Of a stretch of DNA of 32,779 nucleotides, positions 7,940-15,619 are shown in pieces (position 1 is the stretch's first letter; each line of letters starts with the position of its first letter). The notes beneath the pieces are model-generated. The model did no database searches, was not told the DNA's origin, and saw only the letters and a list, made by a program, of their open reading frames with translations. The translations under genes and the position numbers were made by a program. Origin of the DNA: SAR116 cluster bacterium MED-G04 (GTDB lineage: Bacteria; Pseudomonadota; Alphaproteobacteria; Puniceispirillales; UBA1172); contig NTKX01000016.1 of assembly GCA_002457135.1 (NCBI GenBank), positions 1 to 32,779 of the forward strand, written 5' to 3'.

Positions 7940-8632
7940 TTATTCAGCAGCCGTGCGATCAGCCACCATCGACTTGGCGGTTTCAACAGCAACCGCCGCA
8001 TCACGGCAATAGGCATCGGCCCCGATGGAATCGGCAAAGGCCTCATTCAGCGGCGCGCCACCGACCAGGACGATGAAATCTTCCCTGATGCCCTTTTCTT
8101 CCATCGCGTCGATCACGACCTTCATGTAAGGCATGGTTGTGGTCAGGAGCGCGGACATGCCGAGGATATCGGGCTTATGTTCTTCCAGCGCCTCAAGGTA
8201 GTTTTCAACCGGGTTGTTGATGCCGAGGTCGATGACTTCAAAGCCCGCGCCCTCCATCATCATGGAAACGAGGTTCTTGCCGATATCGTGGATATCGCCC
8301 TTGACCGTGCCGATCACCATCTTGCCCTGCTGGGGTGCGCCGGTTTCAGCCAGGAGCGGGCGCAGGATGGTCATCCCCGACTTCATCGCGTTGGCCGCCA
8401 TCAGCACTTCGGGAACAAACAGGATGCCATCGCGGAAATCAACCCCGACAATGGTCATGCCCTCAACCAGCGCTTCGGTCAGGACACGGTAGGGCGCCCA
8501 GCCGCGTCCAAGGAAGATATTGACCGCTTCAACGACTTCATCCTGAAGACCATCGTAAAGGTCATCATGGATCTGCTGGGTCAGCTCGTCATCATCGAGT
8601 TCGGAAAGGATGATATCATCTTCATCAGCCAT
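7940..8632 (-). CDS. Corrinoid (B12)-binding methyl carrier protein
   Basis: This protein holds the cobalamin that shuttles a methyl group between the folate methyltransferase and an acceptor. The 230-residue product has a helical cap domain (about 15-95), as in MetH modules or MtgC/MtaC, then a Rossmann B12-binding domain with the base-off motif DIHDIG (Asp113, His115, Gly118), the TVKGD lead-in, SALLTTT and VGGAPL. His115 should coordinate cobalt from below. I chose the ATG at 8630-8632 because GGAGGA precedes it. An upstream TTG at 8698 would add 22 residues but has no ribosome binding site. It is the first gene of the cluster and is coupled to the small protein that follows. Confidence 0.92.
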   Translation of the reverse strand: MADEDDIILSELDDDELTQQIHDDLYDGLQDEVVEAVNIFLGRGWAPYRVLTEALVEGMTIVGVDFRDGILFVPEVLMAANAMKSGMTILRPLLAETGAPQQGKMVIGTVKGDIHDIGKNLVSMMMEGAGFEVIDLGINNPVENYLEALEEHKPDILGMSALLTTTMPYMKVVIDAMEEKGIREDFIVLVGGAPLNEAFADSIGADAYCRDAAVAVETAKSMVADRTAAE

Positions 8633-8764
8633 GGCTTTGTCCTCCGGCAGCGCGGGATGCGCATTTATCCAATATTCTTCATCTTTGCTAATCTTCAAGC
8701 GCAGGCGATGCTACTGCCACGACAAAAAATGTTCCACTTTCGGCATAATGACACCAAAAGTATC

Positions 8765-8790
8765 CTGCGGGGGATATCTGCGGGGGAATT
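8765..8790. repeat. Imperfect 13-bp tandem duplication past yciB
   Basis: ctgcgggggatat (8765-8777) is followed by ctgcgggggaatt (8778-8790), 11 of 13 bases identical. It lies five bases past the yciB stop codon, in the 163-base gap that must also hold any promoter of the corrinoid cluster. I see no convincing promoter boxes in that gap and no riboswitch I recognise. Confidence 0.75.
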
Positions 8791-8795
8791 AACCC

Positions 8796-9374
8796 TTAAT
8801 CACCGGTCTTGGAGTCACTGGCCTGTTGCGACAGGTAGATGGCGATCACCACGCCAAAGCCGAGCGAGATGCCGGTCAGGCCGAACACCTTGAAGGAGAC
8901 CCAGCCATCGGTGGAAAGGTTGCGCCATGCCCATTCATTGGCGGCGGCGATGGTGGCGAACATCGCAACCCAGATCAGCGTCAGGTTGAACCAGGCCCGG
9001 TCGGGCAGTTCCATGGACATGGTTTCACCCAGCAATGCCTTGAGCGGATTGCGCCGCAGCACCAGCCCGATCAGCAGGCCCGCGGCAATCATCAGGCTGA
9101 CCACGGTGGGCTTGATCTTGATGAAGGTTTCATCGGCAAAAATCAGGGTCAGCGCACCAAACAGCACCACCGCCCCACAGCCAAACGCCAGAATAACCGG
9201 GATTTTACGGGTCGAAACCCACGAATACCCCACCGCCATCAGGGTCGTCAGCACCAGCACCGCGGTGCCGATGTAAATCCCGTAAAAGGAATTGACGACG
9301 AAAAACAGCACCAGCGGGCCGTATTCAATCAGCATTTTCTTGGTTGAGGGGGATGAGGAAGGTTGCTGTTGCAT
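8796..9374 (-). CDS. yciB: Inner membrane-spanning protein YciB (septation protein A family)
   Basis: YciB/IspZ is an inner-membrane protein connected with cell envelope integrity and septation; its biochemical role is unsettled. The 192-residue product has about five hydrophobic segments. It carries family hallmarks: GPLVLFFVVNSFYGIY near the N-terminus, a TRKIP segment, GALTLIFADETFIKIKPT in the middle, and W-rich NEWAWRNLSTDGWVSFK near the C-terminus. The ATG lies three bases after the dusA stop with no separate Shine-Dalgarno site, so the gene is translationally coupled to dusA. Confidence 0.93.
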   Translation of the reverse strand: MQQQPSSSPSTKKMLIEYGPLVLFFVVNSFYGIYIGTAVLVLTTLMAVGYSWVSTRKIPVILAFGCGAVVLFGALTLIFADETFIKIKPTVVSLMIAAGLLIGLVLRRNPLKALLGETMSMELPDRAWFNLTLIWVAMFATIAAANEWAWRNLSTDGWVSFKVFGLTGISLGFGVVIAIYLSQQASDSKTGD

Positions 9375-9377
9375 GGG

Positions 9378-10394
9378 TCAGGCCGCCAGGGTTCGGGAAT
9401 TGACCGCGGCTTCCACCGCGTCGGTTGCATGGAGAATCAGTTCAGGCGATGCCGTATCGGGCCGCGCCTCCTCGGAAAGGGTGCGGCGCCAGCCCCGCGC
9501 CCCGGGCAGGCCTGCCATCAGCCCCAGCATGTGCCGGGTAATGGCAATCAGCCTGGTGCCATCCGCCATCGCGGTGGCGGCATAATCCGCCATGGCACGG
9601 GCAGTTTCAAACCGGTCTTTTGTATCATGACCATGAATGGCCGCCGCCATCCGTGCCAGCGTGTAGGGATGCTGATAGGCCGCCCGGCCAATCATCACCC
9701 CGGTAAAATCATCGGCCATGGCGGCAGCATCCTCAACCGTTGCGATGCCGCCATTGATGCTGATGCCAAGATGCGGGAAATCATCACGCAACCGCGCCAC
9801 GCGATCATAATCAAGCGGCGGGATGGACCGGTTTTCCTTGGGGCTGAGGCCGTTGAGCCAGGCCTTGCGGGCATGGATGATGAAATGCCTGACCCCGGCA
9901 CCGGCCACGGTTTCCGCAAACCGGTTCAGCCCTTCCTCAGGGTCCATGTCATCAATACCGATGCGGCATTTGACGGTCACGGGCTTGTCGCCTGCGGCGG
10001 TGATCATCGCCTCAATACAGCGTGCCACCAGTTCGGGTTCCGCCATCAGGCAGGCCCCGAAGCGGCCGGACTGAACCCGGTCAGAAGGGCAGCCGACATT
10101 GAGATTGTATTCAGCATAGCCCAATGGCTCAGCCAGATGAATGGCCTCAGCCAGGCGGTCAGGGTCACTGCCGCCAAGCTGCAACACCACCCGCGTGTCC
10201 CCCGCCACAACATGCGCCCCGCCAAGCAGGCGTTCACGCTGGCCATGGATGATGGCATCGGCGGTGACCATTTCGGTATAAAGCATGGCCCCGGGCGCAA
10301 GCAGCCTATGGAAGGCACGGCAGTGCCGGTCCGTCCAGTCCATCATCGGGGCAACGGCAATTTTATGGGCGTTAAACGGGTCCTGTGCGGTCAT
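9378..10394 (-). CDS. dusA: tRNA-dihydrouridine synthase A
   Basis: DusA reduces uridines in the tRNA D-loop with FMN and NADPH. The 338-residue TIM-barrel enzyme has APMMDWTDRHCR near the N-terminus, YTEMV, the catalytic segment NVGCPSDRVQSGRFGACLM with Cys102, VTVKCRIG, FIIHARKAWLNGLSPKENR and SINGGI. These residues, with HARKAWLNGLSPKENR in particular, place it in the DusA branch. The ATG has AAGGA six bases upstream. It is followed by yciB with a three-base gap. Confidence 0.95.
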   Translation of the reverse strand: MTAQDPFNAHKIAVAPMMDWTDRHCRAFHRLLAPGAMLYTEMVTADAIIHGQRERLLGGAHVVAGDTRVVLQLGGSDPDRLAEAIHLAEPLGYAEYNLNVGCPSDRVQSGRFGACLMAEPELVARCIEAMITAAGDKPVTVKCRIGIDDMDPEEGLNRFAETVAGAGVRHFIIHARKAWLNGLSPKENRSIPPLDYDRVARLRDDFPHLGISINGGIATVEDAAAMADDFTGVMIGRAAYQHPYTLARMAAAIHGHDTKDRFETARAMADYAATAMADGTRLIAITRHMLGLMAGLPGARGWRRTLSEEARPDTASPELILHATDAVEAAVNSRTLAA

Positions 10395-10504
10395 GCTCTT
10401 CCTTCAGGCGCGGCTGGGGACGCTTCGCCAGAAAATAGGGGCCATGACCGGCCAAGGCAAGGGGGAAAGCGATCAGCAGGGCTGGCCCGAACACGGCCGC
10501 CGGA

Positions 10505-11182
10505 TCATTCAAACAGCAATTCGGTGCCGAGGTAGAGGCTGACGATTTCATCATCATCCATCGTGTAGGTATCATAGCCAAGCTGGATATTGAGGTTTTC
10601 GGCCACCGCGTAATCAGCCCCGAGGCCCCAGATCATGTCAGAACCGTCAACACTGACATTGGCCGAACCCGTCAGGGACTGAACCTTCATTTCGGTTTCC
10701 CAGAGATGGTAGCCAAGTTTGCCAAAGAAACCGAGGCCATTGCCCACCGGAAAATGCAGAATACTGGCGACACCATAGGACCGGCTTTCGATATCAATGC
10801 TGCCCGCGCCGGTGAAACTGTAGCTCCGGTTATTGTAGCTGTACGATTGCCCGGAGCTGCCCTTGATCCCGGCGATACCGTGATCGGCATAGAAACCTTC
10901 CAGTTTCAGGGCGGTGGTGAACTGATACCCGAAACCGAAGCCATACCCCCCGGCCTCATCATCCAGCTGTATGCTGCTGGTCGGGTTGGTAATAGCGTAT
11001 TCGTTCGTGTTGCTGGCCGCCATGACCCTGGCGTAAAAGCCATAGTCACTGGCCCCGCCAGCAGCAACACCCCCGGTGCTGTGCTTATGATCAGCGAAAG
11101 CCACTGGTGCAGTGAACAGGGCAAGCATCACCAGAATAGAAAGTGCAACGGGTATAAAACGCATCTCAGGAAACCGCATCAT
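10505..11182 (-). CDS. OmpA-like outer membrane beta-barrel protein
   Basis: This is a secreted 225-residue protein with a signal peptide (MMRFPEMRFIPVALSILVM... ending near AFADHK). Alternating aromatic and hydrophobic strands follow, of the 8-stranded porin-like barrel type (Omp25/RopB-like), with motifs such as YGFGFGYQF, GFFGKLGYHLW and IWGLGADYAVAENLNIQLGYDTY. It probably sits in the outer membrane; a specific function cannot be given. The frame is open to 11287, but the upstream part would put a repeated Ser-Lys-Ser-Gly stretch before the signal peptide and overlaps the promoter. I therefore start at 11182, with 11164 as alternative. The last residues are LLFE, so the usual C-terminal Phe is followed by Glu. 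Confidence 0.8.
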   Translation of the reverse strand: MMRFPEMRFIPVALSILVMLALFTAPVAFADHKHSTGGVAAGGASDYGFYARVMAASNTNEYAITNPTSSIQLDDEAGGYGFGFGYQFTTALKLEGFYADHGIAGIKGSSGQSYSYNNRSYSFTGAGSIDIESRSYGVASILHFPVGNGLGFFGKLGYHLWETEMKVQSLTGSANVSVDGSDMIWGLGADYAVAENLNIQLGYDTYTMDDDEIVSLYLGTELLFE

Positions 11183-11200
11183 GGGGTCATCACCGTCAAG

Positions 11201-11248
11201 TTTACTGCCAGATTTACTGCCAGATTTACTACCAGATTTACTGGGGGC
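11201..11248. repeat. 12-bp tandem repeat (three copies plus a partial) in the OMP gene leader
   Basis: The unit tttactgccaga occurs at 11201-11212 and 11213-11224, then tttactaccaga at 11225-11236, and a decayed copy tttactgggggc at 11237-11248. It lies between the putative promoter and the start codon of the beta-barrel gene, so it would be transcribed as untranslated leader. Confidence 0.9.
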
Positions 11249-11278
11249 AGAATAGGTCACCTTGTTCAAAATGGTCAA
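11249..11278 (-). promoter_or_regulatory. Putative sigma-70 promoter of the beta-barrel gene
   Basis: On the minus strand TTGACC (11273-11278) is separated by 18 bases from TATTCT (11249-11254). Predicted initiation near 11241 places the 12-bp tandem repeats in the leader and supports the start codon at 11182 rather than 11287. Confidence 0.5.
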
Positions 11279-11375
11279 TATTATCATGTTCTAATGGAGT
11301 GCATTTTCTTGAACAGGATCAATAAGGCCCCAAGTTATCAGTATTTCCGGGGATATTATTATAGGGAGAGATTGC

Positions 11376-11927
11376 ATGCGCTGGCTGTTGATGATCATGG
11401 CATTGATGCTGGGCGGGGTTGTATCCCAGCCGCTCAAGGCCGAGGCGCTTGGGGACGCGATCAGGGCGATTGATGCCAATGTTGTGTTCATGCGCCATGC
11501 CCTCGCCCCGGGTTATGGCGACCCTGACGACTTTGACATCAGGGATTGCTCAACCCAGCGCAACCTTGATGATGAGGGCCGCGATCAGGCCCGCAATATT
11601 GGCCGTCATCTGCGCAACAACAAGATACGTTTTGATGCCATTCTGTCGAGCCAGTGGTGCCGTTGCCGTGACACCGCGATTGAAATGGGTATCGGTGACT
11701 GGTCCGAATTTGCCGGCCTCAATTCCTTTTTCGAAGGCCATGTTGACCGGGGGGAAACACTCCGCCTGCTGAAATCAAAGCTGGCACAGATCAACCCGGG
11801 GGAACGTGTCCTGATGGTAACGCATCAGGTGGTGATCCAGGCCGCCACCGGTATTTCACCCCGCAGTGGCGGGATGGTGGTGCATAACACCCGCACCGGG
11901 GCATCGCTCAGGGTTCAGCTGGATTAA
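11376..11927 (+). CDS. Periplasmic histidine phosphatase superfamily protein
   Basis: Members of this branch (phosphoglycerate mutase/SixA-like fold) remove phosphate from small molecules or phosphohistidines. The 183-residue product has a signal peptide (1 to about 22) and the catalytic motif FMRHALAPG with Arg40 and His41; the usual RHG is RHA here. It also has a second Arg near SSQWCRCR, and VTHQV with the second catalytic His150. Cys residues at QWCRC and DCST suggest a possible disulfide in the periplasm. AGGGAGAG precedes the ATG. The gene is divergent from the beta-barrel gene and converges on DUF1491 with a six-base gap. The substrate is unknown. Confidence 0.82.
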   Translation: MRWLLMIMALMLGGVVSQPLKAEALGDAIRAIDANVVFMRHALAPGYGDPDDFDIRDCSTQRNLDDEGRDQARNIGRHLRNNKIRFDAILSSQWCRCRDTAIEMGIGDWSEFAGLNSFFEGHVDRGETLRLLKSKLAQINPGERVLMVTHQVVIQAATGISPRSGGMVVHNTRTGASLRVQLD

Positions 11928-11933
11928 CAGCCG

Positions 11934-12260
11934 CTATTCTTGCCTGAACGGGTTGCTGGCGAGGCTGGCATCCACCGCAATGATCCAGAGATCAGGATCA
12001 AAGGATTTCTCACGGCTGATGCGTTCCGCCGCTGCATCGGGCAGGAGCGGTTCAGGCCCCGTGATATCCTGCCATGAATAGGTGCCGTCAAAATCAGCGA
12101 CCCGGCTTTCCAGCCTGCATGTCCCGTCGGGTTGGTCCAGCCGCACCAGAATAGCCCCGCTTTCGGCATTGCCGCGCTGTTCCAGCACCGTTGTCACCAT
12201 GCCCTGATTGGCCGCTGCCATAACGCCGTCAATGAGCATGCGCGTGGTCAGGTCAGCCAT
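11934..12260 (-). CDS. DUF1491 family protein
   Basis: The 108-residue cytoplasmic protein is restricted to alphaproteobacteria as far as I know and has no assigned function. The family pattern is clear: an N-terminal helix, QRGNAESGAILVRLDQPDG, an acidic middle and the C-terminal FDPDLWIIAVD. I chose the ATG at 12258-12260 because the family starts close to this helix and the ATG is two bases after the stop of the DUF1674 gene. A start at 12296 would overlap that gene. It is most likely co-transcribed with the DUF1674 gene. Confidence 0.82.
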   Translation of the reverse strand: MADLTTRMLIDGVMAAANQGMVTTVLEQRGNAESGAILVRLDQPDGTCRLESRVADFDGTYSWQDITGPEPLLPDAAAERISREKSFDPDLWIIAVDASLASNPFRQE

Positions 12261-12262
12261 GA

Positions 12263-12442
12263 TCAGAAATCCGTGCAGCGTCCGCCTTTTTCCCAATCGC
12301 CGTAGCGGGTGGGTTCCGGCCCCTTTGGCCCGCCACGTTCAGGCGGCATGGGAGGGGTTTCAGCAGCTTGAGTGCCGGTTTCAGGTTTGGCTTGATCCTG
12401 GGTGATATCAGCATCAGGCCCGGTTTTGTTTTCGTTTTCCAT
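12263..12442 (-). CDS. SdhAF4-like small protein (DUF1674)
   Basis: This is a 59-residue protein starting MENENKTGPDAD. It has an acidic, Pro-rich, probably disordered first half and the conserved C-terminal block GGPKGPEPTRYGDWEKGG, ending RCTDF. That block defines DUF1674, the bacterial relatives of mitochondrial SdhAF4, which assists flavoprotein assembly of succinate dehydrogenase. The reading frame is intact from ATG (12440-12442) to TGA (12263-12265). The stop is two bases from the start of the DUF1491 gene. A succinate dehydrogenase role is family knowledge; no sdh gene is in the window. Confidence 0.88.
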   Translation of the reverse strand: MENENKTGPDADITQDQAKPETGTQAAETPPMPPERGGPKGPEPTRYGDWEKGGRCTDF

Positions 12443-12531
12443 GATAGAGATATGGACCCCGTTTCAATTTATTTCAAGCGCGGGCATGACTGGGCTTGAT
12501 CACCAGGCCGTGCCGGCAGTATACCCCATCC

Positions 12532-13902
12532 ATGGTTAATCCTCCCCTTAAAAATACCCGTAAAAGCAATCAGCGCTCCCCCTCACTGAAAGGCGTGTCG
12601 ATGGCGCGGCTGGCTGCGCTCAACTTGATCGAGGACGTTATGGGCAAGGGCCTGCCGCTCCAGGAAAGCATCGCCCGGAGCCGGGAATACGATGCCCTCG
12701 ATGCCCGTGATCGCCGCTTCTGCCGCCGGATTATCAGCCTGACCCTGCGGCATCATGGTGAAGCCTCGGCGATACTTGCGCCTCACCTGAACAGGCCACC
12801 CAAGGGCAAGAACCGCAAGGCCGGTTTCGTGCTGATGATGGCCGTGACAGAAATGATCATGGGGGGCGGTGAGCCTCACGCTGTGGTTGACCAGTCGGTA
12901 CGGCTGGTGAAAGCGGTTGAGCTGGCGCATCTCGGCGGGCTGACCAACGCTGTGCTGCGCAAAATCGCGGCCGAGGCGGAAACATTGAAAGCCCGCCCTG
13001 CCGATGCCTGGGCCAATCTGCCGACCTGGCTGGCAAGGGCAATCCGCGCTGACTGGCCTGATCAGGCGGATGCCGTGGCCGCCAGCCTGATGATGACACC
13101 GCCGCTTGATCTTTCGCTCAAGAATACGGGCGGGGATAATACCCGGCACTGGGCCGAACAACTGGGCGGCACCCCCCTCCCCAATGGCAGTATCCGGCTG
13201 ACTGAGGGCCATGTTCCAGCCCTGCCGGGGTATGATGACGGGGCGTGGTGGGTTCAGGATGCCGCCGCCAGCCTGCCTGCCCGATTGATGGGTGATATTG
13301 CGGGCAAGCGAGTTGCGGATATCTGCGCGGCACCCGGCGGCAAGACCGCCCAGCTCTGCGCCGCCGGGGCTGATGTGACCGCGATTGACGTATCAGCCAA
13401 CAGGCTCGAACGCCTTAATGAGAATATGGCCCGGCTCGGCTTTAGCCCTCAAATCGTTGTGGCTGATGCCACCCGATGGCGGCCGGATACAAAATTTGAT
13501 GCTATTATGATTGATGCGCCCTGCTCGGCCACCGGCACGATCCGCCGCCGTCCTGATATTCTCTGCCATGATAATGCGCCTGATTTCGCCAGCCTGCGGC
13601 AGGTCCAGTCCGGCTTGCTGGCGGCGGCGGCTGATCTGGTGAGGCCCGGTGGCGTGGTCATCTTTGCGACCTGCTCTCTCCTGAAACGGGAGGGCGAGGG
13701 CATTATCACCAAAGCGCCCGAAACCCTGCGCCCGATGCCGTTTACCGAGGCTGAACTCAACCTCGGGTTCAGGGCTGATACCAGCGCTGGAGGCCATGCA
13801 TTGAGGCTGATGCCCAACGCCCTCAGGCTGGACAGCACCGCTGATATGCCTCAAGGTAATGACGGATTTTTCATTAGCCGGTTTGAACGAGCTGCTGAGT
13901 AA
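12532..13902 (+). CDS. rsmB: 16S rRNA (cytosine-967 C5) methyltransferase RsmB
   Basis: RsmB makes m5C967 in 16S rRNA using S-adenosylmethionine. From 12532 the product has 456 residues: a NusB-like helical RNA-binding domain (about 20-150), a linker, and a Rossmann methyltransferase domain with ICAAPGGKTAQL, AIDVSANRLERL, DAPCSATG (conserved PC motif) and the catalytic Cys in FATCSLLKREG. The ATG at 12532 has no Shine-Dalgarno site but lies seven bases past a TATACC box (12520-12525, TTGATC at 12496-12501), so it could be leaderless. The ATG at 12601 has AAAGG and would trim 23 residues. It heads an apparent operon with the heparinase-like gene and purH. Confidence 0.92.
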   Translation: MVNPPLKNTRKSNQRSPSLKGVSMARLAALNLIEDVMGKGLPLQESIARSREYDALDARDRRFCRRIISLTLRHHGEASAILAPHLNRPPKGKNRKAGFVLMMAVTEMIMGGGEPHAVVDQSVRLVKAVELAHLGGLTNAVLRKIAAEAETLKARPADAWANLPTWLARAIRADWPDQADAVAASLMMTPPLDLSLKNTGGDNTRHWAEQLGGTPLPNGSIRLTEGHVPALPGYDDGAWWVQDAAASLPARLMGDIAGKRVADICAAPGGKTAQLCAAGADVTAIDVSANRLERLNENMARLGFSPQIVVADATRWRPDTKFDAIMIDAPCSATGTIRRRPDILCHDNAPDFASLRQVQSGLLAAAADLVRPGGVVIFATCSLLKREGEGIITKAPETLRPMPFTEAELNLGFRADTSAGGHALRLMPNALRLDSTADMPQGNDGFFISRFERAAE

Positions 13903-13937
13903 ATGCAACTGAGCCAGCCTGAACAAAGGTGTTGATC

Positions 13938-15581
13938 GTGACCGAAGCCTGGTCCCTGACATATTTGCAACGCCTCTATCGCCGTTCAGCGATATTTGAC
14001 TGGAGAATGCGGCAACAGCCGCGCCCCACGCCAACCCACTGGAAAGCCCGTGACCCATGGCGCGGCAAGGCCAATCTGGGGCAACCGCTGGTCAGCGGCG
14101 ATCACCCGCTTGAACACGATGGGCCGGACTGGCACCGTTTCCGCTGGCTGCGCGACATGCGTGAATTTGGCGGCAGTCAGGCCCGGACGATTTCACGCCG
14201 TGTTGTCATGGACTGGGTCATCCGCAACAGCCGCTGGAGCAATGCTCACTGGCACCCCGATATCATGGCCGACCGGCTCAAGACCATGGTGCTGTTATGG
14301 GGCTGGTATGGGGAGTCGGCATCATTATCACAGCAGCAATCGCTGATCGCCTCCATGGCGGTGCAGTTGCATTGCCTTGAAAAGGACTGGGACGGGCTGG
14401 CGAGTGCCGATGCCCGGGTCAACGCGCTGTCGGGGATTATCTTGACGTCACTGTTCCTTGATCCGGATGCTGATGCCGGCACCCATGCCGCGACCCTGGG
14501 GGAGGAAATCAGCAACCTTGTTCTGGGGGATGGATGCCATGTCAGCCGCCGCCCTGATCAACATCTCGGGCTGCTGCAAATGCTGATCGAAACCCGTGGC
14601 GCCATGACAGCATCACTAGGCTGGATCGGGGAGGCCGGCACAGCCCATCACAAAAGCATCGAGGACAGCCTCTCCCTCATAGAGGATACCATTATCAGGA
14701 TGGGATCAGTGGGGCGGATGTGGCGGCATGTTGACGGCACGCTCATGGCGATCAGGGGCAGTGCCAGCGCTGATCTGGATATGGCGGAACAGATCCTTGC
14801 CCAGGCCGGACCCGAAGGCAAGGTCACGCATCACGCCGCTGACAGCGGGTTTATCCGCATCGCCAGTGGCCGGTCAGTGCTGATGATGAACGCCGCCCCG
14901 CCATCATGGGGGGCATCGAAATCCCTTGCCTGGGGGGCTGATCATGATGCTGGCGCATTGGCGATCGAATTTTCCAACGGCCAGAACCGCATCATCATCA
15001 ACGCCGGGCCGATTGATGGTGATGACAACCCGGCCTTGCGGCAGGCCCTGGCCTCAACCGCGGCGCATTCGACCCTGACGCTGGATGACACCAATTCCGC
15101 CGATATCAGCGATGGTGGTTCACGTCAGGCGCAGGGCAGCGAAACCGAATCCGGCCCGGCCGAGGGCGGCACGCTCGCCGTTGCCAGCCATGACGGGTAT
15201 GAGCCAACCCACGCGCTGACCCATACCCGCCGGATTTTCCTGGCCACCGGCGGCTATGACCTGAGGGGGGAGGATCAGCTGACCTACACAGGCGGGCCGG
15301 GCAGCATCCCCACCGAGGCGGTGGTGCGGTTTCACCTGCACCCGAAAATCACCCCGATCCTGTCGTTAAAAGGTGATGTGACCCTGCGCCTGCCGGGTTC
15401 AGCCGCGCCCTGGGCATTCCGTTCGGACGGGGCCAGGGTCAGTGTCGAGGACAGCATCATCATGGGGCCGGAAGGCGTGGAAAAAACCCGCGCCATCACC
15501 CTCACCGTTGAGACAGCAACAATCCGCCAGCACGGCGAACAGTCAATCCGCTGGGGGCTGAGGCGGGTGGCAAAAAAGTGA
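13938..15581 (+). CDS. Heparinase II/III family protein
   Basis: The 547-residue protein has an alpha/alpha-toroid first half (many Trp-rich helices, such as WHRFRWLRDMREFGG and HWHPDIMADRLKTMVLLWGW) and a beta-sandwich second half, as in polysaccharide lyase-like heparinase II/III proteins. No signal peptide is visible, so it may act in the cytoplasm. I chose the GTG at 13938 because AAAGG lies eight bases before it; GTG 13929 is an alternative. It lies 35 bases after rsmB and 38 before purH. No other polysaccharide genes are nearby. The substrate is unknown, and catalytic residues were not verified. Confidence 0.82.
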   Translation: MTEAWSLTYLQRLYRRSAIFDWRMRQQPRPTPTHWKARDPWRGKANLGQPLVSGDHPLEHDGPDWHRFRWLRDMREFGGSQARTISRRVVMDWVIRNSRWSNAHWHPDIMADRLKTMVLLWGWYGESASLSQQQSLIASMAVQLHCLEKDWDGLASADARVNALSGIILTSLFLDPDADAGTHAATLGEEISNLVLGDGCHVSRRPDQHLGLLQMLIETRGAMTASLGWIGEAGTAHHKSIEDSLSLIEDTIIRMGSVGRMWRHVDGTLMAIRGSASADLDMAEQILAQAGPEGKVTHHAADSGFIRIASGRSVLMMNAAPPSWGASKSLAWGADHDAGALAIEFSNGQNRIIINAGPIDGDDNPALRQALASTAAHSTLTLDDTNSADISDGGSRQAQGSETESGPAEGGTLAVASHDGYEPTHALTHTRRIFLATGGYDLRGEDQLTYTGGPGSIPTEAVVRFHLHPKITPILSLKGDVTLRLPGSAAPWAFRSDGARVSVEDSIIMGPEGVEKTRAITLTVETATIRQHGEQSIRWGLRRVAKK

Positions 15582-15619
15582 ACCTTGACCTCACCCCACG
15601 GCTCCGGCAATAAGACGGC

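Noticed and set aside
8633-8795. Cobalamin or SAM riboswitch ahead of the corrinoid cluster
   Set aside because: Expected from function, but I see no B12-box or SAM-aptamer pattern in the 163 bases. A covariance-model search would decide.
7547-8893. 448-residue plus-strand open frame
   Set aside because: It runs antisense through three real genes (small protein, corrinoid protein, end of yciB) and its translation has no family features.
10372-10494. Possible 40-residue hydrophobic peptide (GTG start) between the beta-barrel gene and dusA
   Set aside because: It has a membrane-like stretch and overlaps the dusA start, but no ribosome binding site and no family I recognise. The evidence is too weak to call a gene.
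9363-10535. 390-residue plus-strand open frame
   Set aside because: Antisense to dusA, whose catalytic motifs are intact.
11183-11287. N-terminal extension of the beta-barrel protein with a Ser-Lys-Ser-Gly repeat
   Set aside because: It would place 35 residues before a good signal peptide and overlaps the promoter boxes. The repeat is better read as untranslated leader.
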